From Sinomonas terrae (GTDB lineage Bacteria; Actinomycetota; Actinomycetes; Actinomycetales; Micrococcaceae): DNA of 64,000 bases. Each line of letters begins with the position of its first letter. The stretch's first letter is position 1. Below the pieces are notes generated by a model that worked only from the letters and a program-made list of their open reading frames with translations, searched no databases and was not told where the DNA came from. The translations under genes were made by a program, and so were the position numbers. The stretch spans positions 1,240,001 to 1,304,000 of the forward strand of contig NZ_JAKZBV010000001.1 of assembly GCF_022539255.1 (NCBI RefSeq). Direction: 5' to 3'. Of this stretch, positions 34,646-43,056 are shown piece after piece.

Positions 34646-35269
34646 GTGGACGTGCTCAAGCAACGTGCTGCGACCCCCGAGATCCCTGCCGAAGTCGCCC
34701 CTGCCGACTGGGTGCCTCCCACGTGGGAAGAAGTGGTTGCCCAGCACTCTGCCAAGGTGTACCGCTTGGCCTATCGCTTGACGGGCAACCAGCACGATGC
34801 CGAAGACCTCACCCAAGAGGTCTTCGTCCGAGTCTTCCGTTCGCTCGAGAACTTCAAGCCCGGCACGCTCGACGGCTGGCTCCACCGCATCACCACGAAC
34901 CTCTTCCTCGATCAGGCGCGCCGCAAGAACCGCATCCGCTTCGATGCACTCGCTGAAGACGCCGAAGCCAAGATCCCGGGCCGGGAGCCTGGCCCGGAGC
35001 GCAGCTACGAGATGAACAATCTCGATCTCGACGTCCAGGCCGCCCTCGAGGAGCTTCCGCCGGACTTCCGCGCCGCCGTCGTCCTCTGCGACCTCGAAGG
35101 GCTCTCCTACGACGAGGTTGCTGCGGCGCTGGGTGTGAAGCTCGGGACCGTGCGCTCGCGCATCCACCGCGGCCGCACCCTTCTGCGCGAGAAGCTCGCG
35201 CACCGCGATCCGCGCCGTGGCGCTGGGAAGCCTCGGCTCTCCCTTCCCCGCGTCGCGGGCCTCCGCTGA
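34646..35269 (+). CDS. sigE: ECF sigma factor SigE
   Basis: A 207-aa extracytoplasmic-function sigma factor controlling envelope-stress genes. Region 2 (VYRLAYRLTGNQHDAEDLTQ followed by EVFVRVFRSL) and region 4 (EGLSYDEVAAALGVKLGTVR followed by SRIHRGRTLL) are complete. The N-terminus is ambiguous: GTG 34646 has GAGG 4-5 nt upstream; GTG 34631, GTG 34652 and a longer frame from 34481 are possible. The zinc anti-sigma factor gene starts 8 nt after its stop, and tatB follows, the standard actinobacterial arrangement. Confidence 0.9.
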   Translation: MDVLKQRAATPEIPAEVAPADWVPPTWEEVVAQHSAKVYRLAYRLTGNQHDAEDLTQEVFVRVFRSLENFKPGTLDGWLHRITTNLFLDQARRKNRIRFDALAEDAEAKIPGREPGPERSYEMNNLDLDVQAALEELPPDFRAAVVLCDLEGLSYDEVAAALGVKLGTVRSRIHRGRTLLREKLAHRDPRRGAGKPRLSLPRVAGLR

Positions 35270-35277
35270 GGCGGGGC

Positions 35278-36027
35278 ATGAGCGAACGACGACGCCTGGG
35301 AGCCTTGGGCGGCTTGGCCGACCATGGGCGTGATGCGGCGCACCTGCAGTCGTGTGCCGAGTGCCGGGGAGCGCTCGAGACGGAACGGCGCTATCTCGCC
35401 GCGCTGCGTGGCGCGCCTGTGCCCGCGGCCAGCTCAGCCCTGACGCAGCGGCTCATCGAGCAGACCCGCGAGCTCGCGTTGGAGGCGGAACTGGCGGAAG
35501 CTGCTTCGTCCAAAGGGCGAATGCTGCGTGCCGCTGCCGTTGCGCTGACAGGTGCCGCTGCCGCCTTGGCGGCGCTGGCCGTTACGGCCTACGCGGTGGC
35601 CGGGGACCCCACGGCGGCCTCGCCGACGGCGAGCTGGCCGTCCGCCGTCGGGATCGACAACGGAGGGCGCGTCCTCACGGCCACAGACCTCCAGGCGCTG
35701 TCCGCGGCGGGCTGGAACTGCCCTGAGCTCGAGCGGAGCGGATTGCACGTCGAATCGGCCAAGGGATACATCCTCAACGGCGTGCCGACTCTCGTTCTGC
35801 GCATCGGCGATGGTGCCCACGCGATTTCCCTCATGGAGCAACGTCCCGGAAACGGCGGGACACCAACACCGCAGACCACCGTCCTTGCCTCCGACTTCCC
35901 GTCATCCGAGACCGCGAACCTTGTCCGCGAGTCCGTCCCGCGCCCCACACCGCCGCCCGCCGAGAGTCCCGCGGATCGCCTCGCGCGCGGACTCCACCTC
36001 GTTCTCAGCGCAGCTGGGCGGCCCTGA
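35278..36027 (+). CDS. Zinc-associated anti-sigma factor, membrane-anchored (RseA-like)
   Basis: A 249-aa protein with a cytoplasmic ZAS motif HLQSCAEC (H-x3-C-x2-C, about residues 22-29), one transmembrane helix (VALTGAAAALAALAVTAYAV, about residues 87-106) and an extracytoplasmic domain. This is the layout of anti-sigma factors that sequester ECF sigma factors until a signal triggers release. Starts 8 nt after sigE with GAGGCGGGG upstream, so it is cotranscribed with its target. Confidence 0.85.
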   Translation: MSERRRLGALGGLADHGRDAAHLQSCAECRGALETERRYLAALRGAPVPAASSALTQRLIEQTRELALEAELAEAASSKGRMLRAAAVALTGAAAALAALAVTAYAVAGDPTAASPTASWPSAVGIDNGGRVLTATDLQALSAAGWNCPELERSGLHVESAKGYILNGVPTLVLRIGDGAHAISLMEQRPGNGGTPTPQTTVLASDFPSSETANLVRESVPRPTPPPAESPADRLARGLHLVLSAAGRP

Positions 36028-36126
36028 ATGCCGCGAGACGTCCCGAAACGTCGCAGAAGGTTGATGATATTGATGGAGGGCCGGACCGAATCGTCCGCTC
36101 CTACGCGCAGAAGGTAATCTTCGATC

Positions 36127-36531
36127 GTGCCCGGAATGAATGAGCTCTTCATCCTGCTGGTCATCGCAGTTCTGGTGATCGGCCCCAAGCGTCTGCCCGA
36201 ATACACGCAGAAGCTGACCAATGTCGTCCGGGAAGTGCGTCGTATGGCCTCAGGAGCGAGGGAGCAGCTCAAGGAGGAGACGGGCGTCGACCTCGACGAG
36301 GTCGACTGGCGCAAGTACGACCCACGTCAGTACGACCCGCGGAAGATCATCCGGGACGCGCTGCTCGAGGACAACAACACAGCGGGCCCTTCGACGTCGG
36401 CCGCTGCGGCACCCGCTGAAACGGCGCCGTCGTCGGCTCCCTTCGGAGAGCCGGCCTCTGCCGTCCCGCTGCGTGTAGCTGAGCGGCTGGCTCCCGGCCA
36501 GCCGGCTCCGTTCGACAGCGACGCGACCTGA
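36127..36531 (+). CDS. tatB: Sec-independent protein translocase component TatB
   Basis: A 134-aa TatB. One N-terminal transmembrane helix (NELFILLVIAVLVIGPKRLP) with the conserved GPKRLP hinge, an amphipathic helix (EYTQKLTNVVREVRRMA) and a disordered Ala/Pro-rich tail. The start is GTG 36127 (AGAAGG 11 nt upstream) or ATG 36136; either leaves the helix intact. It recruits Tat substrates; the arabinoside-binding lipoprotein at 1964-3316 is a predicted substrate. Same strand as sigE, 99 nt after the anti-sigma gene. Confidence 0.92.
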   Translation: MPGMNELFILLVIAVLVIGPKRLPEYTQKLTNVVREVRRMASGAREQLKEETGVDLDEVDWRKYDPRQYDPRKIIRDALLEDNNTAGPSTSAAAAPAETAPSSAPFGEPASAVPLRVAERLAPGQPAPFDSDAT

Positions 36532-36572
36532 GACGAGCACTTGCGGGGCACGAGTTTCCTTTGCCCGACTCT

Positions 36573-37688
36573 CTAACGCGGCGTCATTCCGAGGCTCCGG
36601 CCAACGAGCCCTCGCGGCGCGGCGGCAAGCTGGTCGGCGATGGCCTTGAGAGCCACTGCCGAGGGTGAGTCGGGCGCGCCCAGCACGATGGGCTCGCCCG
36701 TGTCCCCGCCTTCGCGAAGGGCGACGTCGAGTGGAACCTGGCCGAGGAGCGGCACCGACGCCTCTAGCGCTTCGGAGAGCCGATCGGCCACGCGCTGACC
36801 CCCACCGCTTCCGAAGACTTCGAGCACGGTCCCGTCCGGGAGGACCATCCCGGACATGTTCTCGACGACACCCGCCACCCGCTGACCGGTCTGAGCGGAG
36901 ACAGATCCAGCTCGCTCCGCGACATCGGCGGCCGCCGCCTGCGGCGTCGTGACGACGAGGAGGTTCGCGTTGGGCAGGAGCTGCGAGACCGATATCGCGA
37001 CGTCGCCGGTTCCGGGGGGGAGGTCCAGGAAGAGGACGTCGAGGTCTCCGAAGTAGACGTCGGTGAGGAACTGCTCGAGCGCGCGGTGGAGCATGGGGCC
37101 CCGCCACGCGACGGGCTGGTTGCCCCTGACAAACATGCCGATTGAAATGGCCTTCACGTCGTGGGCGACAGGCGGGAGGATCATGTCGTCCACCTGTGTG
37201 GGCCCTTGGGTGATGCCGAGCAGCGCGGGGACCGAGAAGCCATGCACATCGGCGTCCACGATTCCGACGCGGAGTCCGCGGGCGGCGAGTTCGCAAGCAA
37301 GGTTCACCGTCACGGAAGACTTGCCGACGCCGCCCTTGCCGCTGGCCACGGCGAAGACTTTCGTGAGCGACTCGGGGCGGCTGAAGGGGATGCCGCGCCC
37401 AGGCCTCAGCCGATCTTTGAGCGCCTGCCGCTGCTCCGGCGTCATGACGTCGAGCTGGACATCGATCTCGGCGACGCCCGGAACACCGCGGAGCGCTGCG
37501 CGGACATCGGCCTCGATCGTGCTCCGCAGCGGGCAGCCCGCAATGGTGAGCAGAACGCGCACGGTGACCCGGCCGCCGTCGACCGCTACCCCCGCAAGCA
37601 TGCCGAGCTCATCGATGGGACGGCGAAGTTCAGGGTCGACAACGGTCGAGAGCGCGGCGCGAACCGCCGCCTCGTCGGGTGAGCTCAC
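36573..37688 (-). CDS. mrp: Mrp/NBP35-family iron-sulfur cluster carrier ATPase
   Basis: A 371-aa P-loop ATPase of the ApbC/Mrp family. An N-terminal DUF59 (MIP18-like) domain (about residues 5-75, with GCPLRSTIEADVRAAL) precedes a ParA/MinD-type domain with the deviant Walker A ASGKGGVGKSSVTVNLA and DADVHGFSVPALLG. The C-terminal CxxC seen in many homologues is absent. GTG start 37688 overlaps the stop of the DUF1003 gene by GTGA, so translation is coupled. Confidence 0.9.
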   Translation of the reverse strand: MSSPDEAAVRAALSTVVDPELRRPIDELGMLAGVAVDGGRVTVRVLLTIAGCPLRSTIEADVRAALRGVPGVAEIDVQLDVMTPEQRQALKDRLRPGRGIPFSRPESLTKVFAVASGKGGVGKSSVTVNLACELAARGLRVGIVDADVHGFSVPALLGITQGPTQVDDMILPPVAHDVKAISIGMFVRGNQPVAWRGPMLHRALEQFLTDVYFGDLDVLFLDLPPGTGDVAISVSQLLPNANLLVVTTPQAAAADVAERAGSVSAQTGQRVAGVVENMSGMVLPDGTVLEVFGSGGGQRVADRLSEALEASVPLLGQVPLDVALREGGDTGEPIVLGAPDSPSAVALKAIADQLAAAPRGLVGRSLGMTPR

Positions 37689-38302
37689 TGGTGGTCGGTC
37701 CTTTCGGGCGGCACGCCTTGGGACGTGTCCGCAGAGTTGAGATTCGCGCGATCCTTCTTTTCCTTGTGGTGCTTCTGCGCCGACGCGGCGACTGCGGCGT
37801 CGCGGTCAGCGAGCTCCTCGAGGATGGATCGCAGCTCGGCGCGCAGTTCCGCCCGGACGAAGTCGCGCGTCGCGACCTCTCGCATCGCAAGCCGCAGTGA
37901 TGCGAGCTCGCGGGTGAGGTATTCCGTGTCGGCGAGGTTGCGTTCGTTGCGGGAGCGGTCCTGCTCGATCTGGACGCGGTCGCGGTCGTCCTGCCGGTTC
38001 TGCGCGAGCAGGATGAGCGGCGCCGCGTACGAGGCCTGGAGCGAGAGGATGAGGGTGAGGAGCGTGAAGTTGAGGGACTTCGGGTCGAACTGCCACGCCT
38101 CGGGTGCGAGTGTGTTCCAGCACAGCCAGAGGACGCAGAAGAGCGACATGTAGACAAGGAACTGCGGCGTCCCCATGTAGCGGGCGAAGCGTTCGGCGAA
38201 GCGGCCGAAGGCGTCGGGGTTGGGAGCGAAGGCCGGGAGGAATTTCGCCCGAGTCTCGAGCGGGGTATCGAGACCGGGGAGCAGCTTGCGGGGGTCAGCC
38301 AA
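37685..38302 (-). CDS. DUF1003 membrane protein
   Basis: A 205-aa protein with a soluble N-terminus, two transmembrane helices (about residues 47-65 and 80-99, with NTLAPEAWQFDPKSLNFTLL and LILSLQASYAAPLILLAQNR typical of DUF1003) and a long charged coiled-coil tail. The start is TTG 38302, because GGAGG lies 5 nt before it; a TTG four codons upstream is itself part of that ribosome site. It overlaps the upstream MgtE-like gene by 8 nt and the downstream mrp by 4 nt. Function unknown. Confidence 0.85.
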   Translation of the reverse strand: MADPRKLLPGLDTPLETRAKFLPAFAPNPDAFGRFAERFARYMGTPQFLVYMSLFCVLWLCWNTLAPEAWQFDPKSLNFTLLTLILSLQASYAAPLILLAQNRQDDRDRVQIEQDRSRNERNLADTEYLTRELASLRLAMREVATRDFVRAELRAELRSILEELADRDAAVAASAQKHHKEKKDRANLNSADTSQGVPPERTDHQ

Positions 38303-39578
38303 AGCGTCCTCCAATCTTCCTCAGCGGCGGCGCGTCGTCGTCGTGGGTGCGCCAGTCGTCGGGGAGAAGGTGGTCGAGGAGGTCATCGACAGTCACCGCT
38401 CCGACGAGCCGGCCGTCGTCGTTGACCACAGCGAGCGAGTTGAGGTTGTACTGGGCCATCGAGTAAGCGACGTCGTTCACCGGTGCCAGATCGGAGACGG
38501 GTTCGAGCCCCTTGTCGACGATCGAGCCGAGCTGCTCGGGCGGCGCGCTCCGGAGCAGCTGCTGGATGTGGACCGTGCCGAGGTAGCGGCCGGTGGGGGT
38601 TTCGAGTGGGGGTCGGCAGATGAAGACCGCCGAGGCGAGGGCGGGGCTGAGCTCTTCGCGCCGCACGTGGGCGAGGGCATCGGCAACCGTGGCCTCGGGA
38701 GGCAGCACGACCGGCACCGGCGTCATGATGGACCCGGCCGTGCCCTCGTCGTACTGCAGGAGGCGGCGGACGTCGTCGGCCTCTTCCGGCTCCATGAGCT
38801 GGAGGAGTTCCTCGGCCTTGTCCGCGGGGAGGTCGGCGAGGAGGTCAGCAGCGTCATCGGGGTCCATTTCCTCGAGGACGTCCGCGGCGCGCTCGTTGTC
38901 GAGTGACGAGAGGATCTCCACCTGATCGTCCTCCGGCAGCTCCTGGAGGACGTCGGCCAGGCGCTCGTCCTGGAGTTCCGAGACGACTTCGAAGCGGCGC
39001 TGATCGCTCATCTCCTGGATTGCGTCCGCGAAGTCTGCCGGGCGCAGGTCCTCATGGCTTGCGAGGAAGTGTGTCGCCGCGCGGGTCCCGGCCCGGGTGT
39101 CAAGGCGTGCGTCCTCCCAGTCCACGAGCACCGTCTCACCGCGACGAAGCCCGCGCAGGCCGCGACCGGGCGCCTCCCTCCGCACGAACAGCTTGCTCAC
39201 AAGCCAGTCACCGTTCCGCTGCTGGTCCATGGCCACATCCTCGACTGTGCCTTGGGCACCATCGTCCACGAGGGTCACGCGGTGGTCGAAGAGGTCTCCG
39301 AGCACGAGCATCTCCGCGCCGCGCTGCTCGAAACGGCGGAGGTTCACGAGGCCGGTCGTGATGACTTGGAACTGGTCCATGGACGTCACCCGCGTCATGG
39401 GGACGAACACGCGCCGCTTGCCTGGAACCTCGACAACCACGCCAACCGCCTGCGGCTCGCGCTTCCCGCGGGCGATCACGACGACATCCCGCAGCCGTCC
39501 CACTCGGTCGCCGAGCGGGTCGAACACGTCGAGGCCGAGGAGTCGCGCGACGAACACGCGGGTGGGAATGGGACTCAC
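38295..39578 (-). CDS. MgtE-like N-domain plus CBS protein lacking the channel
   Basis: A 427-aa soluble protein. Order: a PRC-barrel-like N-terminus (LGLDVFDPLGDRVGRLRDVV), an MgtE intracellular helical domain (about residues 185-285, repeats such as DQVEILSSLDNERAADVLEE and MDPDDAADLLADLPADKAEE), then paired CBS domains (GTAGSIMTPVPVVLPPEATV; VNDDGRLVGAVTVDDLLDHL). The C-terminal membrane channel of true MgtE is absent, so it is more likely a Mg/nucleotide-sensing regulator. GTG start 39578. Divergent from the stress-protein gene; first of a coupled trio with DUF1003 and mrp. Confidence 0.85.
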   Translation of the reverse strand: MSPIPTRVFVARLLGLDVFDPLGDRVGRLRDVVVIARGKREPQAVGVVVEVPGKRRVFVPMTRVTSMDQFQVITTGLVNLRRFEQRGAEMLVLGDLFDHRVTLVDDGAQGTVEDVAMDQQRNGDWLVSKLFVRREAPGRGLRGLRRGETVLVDWEDARLDTRAGTRAATHFLASHEDLRPADFADAIQEMSDQRRFEVVSELQDERLADVLQELPEDDQVEILSSLDNERAADVLEEMDPDDAADLLADLPADKAEELLQLMEPEEADDVRRLLQYDEGTAGSIMTPVPVVLPPEATVADALAHVRREELSPALASAVFICRPPLETPTGRYLGTVHIQQLLRSAPPEQLGSIVDKGLEPVSDLAPVNDVAYSMAQYNLNSLAVVNDDGRLVGAVTVDDLLDHLLPDDWRTHDDDAPPLRKIGGRFG

Positions 39579-39651
39579 GCCCCTAGGCTACTCCAGAGGC
39601 AAGTCGCTGCTCACTCTGAGCGGAAACACAGGCCGTGAGCGGCTTCTCGGG

Positions 39652-39658
39652 TAAGAAT
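39652..39658 (+). promoter_or_regulatory. Candidate -10 of a leaderless transcript (stress-protein gene)
   Basis: TAAGAAT ends 6 nt before the ATG at 39665. Confidence 0.4.
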
Positions 39659-39664
39659 AAAGGC

Positions 39665-40633
39665 ATGTCGAACATCTTCGGGTCGTCTGGCCACATCGAT
39701 CAGACGCGGTCCCTGCCGCAGGGTGACGTGATCGGATCGTACACCTCCTATCTCGATGCCCAGAAGGCGGTCGACTACCTCGCGGACCAGCAGTTCCCCG
39801 TGGAGGTCGTCGCCATCGTGGGCAACGACCTCAAGCTCGTGGAACGTGTCACGGGCCGGCTGAGCTATCCGCGTGTCGCGCTCAACAGCGCCCTCAGCGG
39901 CATGTGGTTCGGTCTCTTCGTCGGGGTGCTGCTCTCGTTCTTCTCGTCCGGCGCAGGCTACTTCTCGATCATCACATCGGTGCTCATGGGTGCCGCGTTC
40001 TTCATGCTGTTCGGCATCGTCACGTACGCGATGCAGCGAGGCAAGCGGGACTTCACCTCGACCAGCCAGGTCGTCCCGACGAGCTATGACGTGGTCGTGG
40101 CCTTCGAGGCCGCTGCCGAGGCGAGGCGGCTTCTCCACCAGCTGCCGATGGGGCAGAGCCAGCAGGGGTGGGGTGGCCACCAGCCTTGGCAACACCATGG
40201 CGATCAGGGGCCGCACTACGGTGAGCCGGGGCAGCATCAGGGCCATCAGGACTGGGGTCAGCAGCAAGGCCAGTGGCAGGATCCGAACCAGCAGGGCTCG
40301 AACCAGCAGGGCCCGAACCAGCAGAGCCCGCAGCGGCCCTCGGGCTGGAGCGATCCGTACGGCGTGAACTCGCCCCAGCAGTCGGGGCAGGAACCCCCGG
40401 TCGAGCAACAGGAACCGGTCGAGCCGCCTCGGAGCGGCTCCGGCTACCGCGATCTGCCGGACGGCCGGCCGCAGTACGGCGTGCGCATCGACACGGACCG
40501 ACCCCAGGGCCGGGAGCACCAGAGCACGGAGCCGCAGAGCCAGGAGCCGCAGAGCCAGGAGCCGAGGCATGTTGAGTCCGAGGGTGGCTCCGAGTCCGGA
40601 GATCGCAAGGACGACGACGCACCGGAGCGCTGA
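39665..40633 (+). CDS. General stress protein 17M-like membrane protein with Q-rich tail
   Basis: A 322-aa protein. Residues about 20-145 form a YflT/GSP17M-like domain (YTSYLDAQKAVDYLADQQFP; VEVVAIVGNDLKLVERVTGR) interrupted by a hydrophobic hairpin of two helices. The C-terminal half is a disordered Gln/Gly/Pro-rich tail with short repeats (NQQGSNQQGPNQQS and QSQEPQSQEP). Start 39665 (MSNIFGSSGH) is preferred over a GTG at 39635. Role in stress is inferred from the family name only. Followed by two hairpins. Confidence 0.8.
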   Translation: MSNIFGSSGHIDQTRSLPQGDVIGSYTSYLDAQKAVDYLADQQFPVEVVAIVGNDLKLVERVTGRLSYPRVALNSALSGMWFGLFVGVLLSFFSSGAGYFSIITSVLMGAAFFMLFGIVTYAMQRGKRDFTSTSQVVPTSYDVVVAFEAAAEARRLLHQLPMGQSQQGWGGHQPWQHHGDQGPHYGEPGQHQGHQDWGQQQGQWQDPNQQGSNQQGPNQQSPQRPSGWSDPYGVNSPQQSGQEPPVEQQEPVEPPRSGSGYRDLPDGRPQYGVRIDTDRPQGREHQSTEPQSQEPQSQEPRHVESEGGSESGDRKDDDAPER

Positions 40634-40678
40634 GCGCCCAACGCGCCGGGACGCCGTCGTGCGTTCCCGGCAACAGCG

Positions 40679-40734
40679 TGCCCGGCAAGCCGGGCATGAA
40701 GAAGGGCGGTCGGCCATGTGGCCGACCGCCCTTC
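40679..40734. terminator. Tandem hairpins between convergent genes
   Basis: TGCCCGG-CAAG-CCGGGCA (40679-40696) is followed by a perfect 16-bp inverted repeat GAAGGGCGGTCGGCCA/TGGCCGACCGCCCTTC (40701-40716/40719-40734) and TCTTTC. It should terminate the stress-protein gene, and the xylose permease operon from the other side. Confidence 0.85.
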
Positions 40735-40796
40735 TCTTTCAGTCTCTGAGTGTCCGGGTTCTGACGCCTGTTCGGGTCCTGGTTCCCGTTCTGGTT

Positions 40797-42056
40797 CTAC
40801 GCCTGCCCATGGGATGCCCGCGAGCGGCGAGAGAGGGAGTCGATGATGACCGCCAGCAGCAGGACTGCGCCAGTGATCATGAATCGGATCGAAGCGTCGA
40901 GGTTCAGCAGGGTCAGGCCGCTCGAGATCGACTGGATGACCAGGATGCCGAGGAGTGCCGACCACGCGCTGCCGCGGCCGCCGAAGAGGCTCGTGCCACC
41001 GATGACGGCGGCGGCGATCGCGTTGAGGTTCGTGTCCGTGCCGCCGCTTGAAGCGCCCACGGATGCGAGTCGGGCTGCGGCAAGAAGGCCGCCGAGGGCG
41101 GCGAACGTCGAGCACAGGACGAACACGCTGATGTAGATGCGGTTGACCTTGATGCCAGCGCGGCGTGCCGCCTCAACGGAACCACCCACGGCGAAGACGG
41201 CGCGGCCCCAGCGAGAGCGCGTGAGCAGGAAGTTCATCAAGACGACAAGCAGCACGAAGAAGACGAACATGGCACCCACGCCGCGGTCTGTTGCGAGGTA
41301 CCAGACGCTCACCCCGAGTGCGATGAGGAGCAGAACCGACTTGACCAGCATGACGCTCATGGATCCGGACGAGAGGCCGGCTGCCCGACGGCGCCGGGAC
41401 CTGCGCCAGTCGCTCCAGAACAAGCCGAGTGCCGCGATTGCGGCGAGCGCGTAGGCGGCCCACGGTGGCAGGAACATCTGCTGGGCGAAGGTGACGATCC
41501 ACATGCTGAATGGGATATTGATCGAACTGTTCGGTCCGAGAACCCAAAGCTGCAGACCCAGGAAGCCGAGCAGACCGGCCAAGGTGATGACGAAGCTCGG
41601 GACGCCGAAGCGGGTGAAGAGGAGGCCGTAGACGAGCCCGGCCACCGTTCCGGCGAGGACCGCTGCGACCACCGCGAGCACTGAGTTCCAGTGGAGCTGT
41701 GTGAGCGTGACGCCCAAGACGGCAGCGGAGAGGCCACTCACCGAGCCGACGGACAAGTCGATCTCTCCGAGCAGCAGGACGAGGACGATGCCGATCGAGA
41801 TGGTTCCGATCGCCGCACACTGGAGGCTGAGGTTCACCAGGTTGTCGGCCGAGAGGAACGCGGGGTTGAGCATCTGGAATACCGCCCAGATGACGATCAG
41901 GCCGATGACGACAGGAAGGGACCCCAAGTCTCCGCTGCGTACTCGTCGAATGAAGCTCTCGACGGCTCCGGTCAGGCCCTCGCCGTGGAAGAGCCGTTCG
42001 TCCTGCAGATCGGCTGCGCGTTCCGCCGCGCTCCCGGCCGTGGCGGCGTTGCTCAT
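40797..42056 (-). CDS. xylH: Xylose-type sugar ABC transporter permease (CUT2, XylH-like)
   Basis: A 419-aa CUT2 permease with about ten to twelve hydrophobic segments. GEIDLSVGSVSGLSAAVLGV and NRIYISVFVLCSTFAALGGL, with AVIGGTSLFGGRGS near the C-terminus, are hallmarks of RbsC/XylH proteins. Its ATG overlaps the stop of the ATPase gene by ATGA. Last gene of the xylFGH-like operon. Xylose is inferred from the binding protein and from the ROK regulator. Confidence 0.88.
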   Translation of the reverse strand: MSNAATAGSAAERAADLQDERLFHGEGLTGAVESFIRRVRSGDLGSLPVVIGLIVIWAVFQMLNPAFLSADNLVNLSLQCAAIGTISIGIVLVLLLGEIDLSVGSVSGLSAAVLGVTLTQLHWNSVLAVVAAVLAGTVAGLVYGLLFTRFGVPSFVITLAGLLGFLGLQLWVLGPNSSINIPFSMWIVTFAQQMFLPPWAAYALAAIAALGLFWSDWRRSRRRRAAGLSSGSMSVMLVKSVLLLIALGVSVWYLATDRGVGAMFVFFVLLVVLMNFLLTRSRWGRAVFAVGGSVEAARRAGIKVNRIYISVFVLCSTFAALGGLLAAARLASVGASSGGTDTNLNAIAAAVIGGTSLFGGRGSAWSALLGILVIQSISSGLTLLNLDASIRFMITGAVLLLAVIIDSLSRRSRASHGQA

Positions 42057-42871
42057 GATGCGTTCCTCTCGGTGTTGCGTGCTTCCGCCCGGCGGGTGAC
42101 GACATTGTCCGTCGCTCCGGTGATCGCGGAGATGATCTCTTCGTAGCTGACGTCCGGGACCCGGAAGTTCCCGTTGTTCCGACCGAGGCGGAGGACCACG
42201 ACGCGGTCTGCGACGGCTTGAACGTCGGCCATATTGTGGCTGATCAGGATGACGCCGAGGCCGCGTTCGCGGAGGCGCTCTATCAGATTCAGGACTTCTG
42301 CTGTCTGCGCGACGCCGAGGGCCGCCGTCGGCTCATCGAGGATCACGATGCGAGGTTCGCCGATGAGGGAACGAGCGATCGCAACGGTCTGGCGCTGGCC
42401 GCCGGACAGGGAGGCCACGGCGATGCGCACTGACGGAATGCGTGCCGAAAGCTGACGGAGCAGGCTCCACGAGCGCTTCTCCATCTCTTCCTCGTCCAGA
42501 GTTCCCTTGGTGATTTCTCGACCGAGGAAGAGGTTCGAGACGACGTCGAGGTTGTCGCAGAGGGCGAGGTCCTGGAATACGGTGGCAATGCCGAGCTCCC
42601 GCGACGCCGCAGGGCTGCCTATGCTGACCGGCTGGCCGTCGAAGCTGACGCTTCCCGTGTCATGCGAATAGACGCCGGCGAGGATCTTGACGAGGGTCGA
42701 CTTGCCCGCGCCGTTGTCGCCGACAATGGCGACTACTTCACCGGCGTGCACGTCGAGGTCGATTTCGGTGAGGGCCTGGACGGCGCCGAATCCCTTCGAG
42801 ATGCCTCTGAGGGAGAGGACGGGTTGGCGCGTCGCCGGTTCGGGCTCGGCGACGGCGGGATCCATCGTCAC
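42053..42871 (-). CDS. xylG: Xylose-type sugar ABC transporter ATPase, single domain (XylG-like)
   Basis: A 272-aa ATPase with Walker A GDNGAGKST, signature LSGGQRQTVAIARS, Walker B IVILDEPTAALGV and switch histidine in LISHNMADVQA. Typical CUT2 ATPases (RbsA, XylG) are about 500 aa with two domains; this one has only one, as in a subset of actinobacterial systems. The start is GTG 42871 because AGGAG lies 6 nt upstream; ATG 42865 is the alternative. The 185-bp gap to the binding-protein gene holds a hairpin and an 18-bp repeat array. Confidence 0.87.
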   Translation of the reverse strand: MTMDPAVAEPEPATRQPVLSLRGISKGFGAVQALTEIDLDVHAGEVVAIVGDNGAGKSTLVKILAGVYSHDTGSVSFDGQPVSIGSPAASRELGIATVFQDLALCDNLDVVSNLFLGREITKGTLDEEEMEKRSWSLLRQLSARIPSVRIAVASLSGGQRQTVAIARSLIGEPRIVILDEPTAALGVAQTAEVLNLIERLRERGLGVILISHNMADVQAVADRVVVLRLGRNNGNFRVPDVSYEEIISAITGATDNVVTRRAEARNTERNAS

Positions 42872-42900
42872 GGCGTTCTCCTTTGAGCTGGTGGTTCTGC

Positions 42901-42991
42901 AGGTGCCGCTGTTTGAACGGCGCTGCTTGTCTGAAGGGGTGCTGGTATCTGAACAGGTGCTGATATCTGAACAGGTGCTGATATCTGAAAG
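42901..42991. repeat. Tandem array, 18-bp period, three good plus two degenerate copies
   Basis: Near-identical units at 42938, 42956 and 42974 (GGTGCTGATATCTGAACA). More diverged copies occupy about 42901-42936. Located in the transcribed gap between the xylF- and xylG-like genes. Confidence 0.85.
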
Positions 42992-43007
42992 GGTAAGAGC
43001 GAACGGC

Positions 43008-43043
43008 ACCGGACGGAGGGCCCGAAGCGGCCCTCCATCCGGT
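43008..43043 (-). terminator. Intra-operon hairpin after the xylose-binding protein
   Basis: A 15-bp stem with one mismatch (43008-43022 with 43029-43043, 6-nt loop), 13 nt past the binding-protein stop on the minus strand. Confidence 0.7.
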
Positions 43044-43056
43044 CATCGGCCAACTG

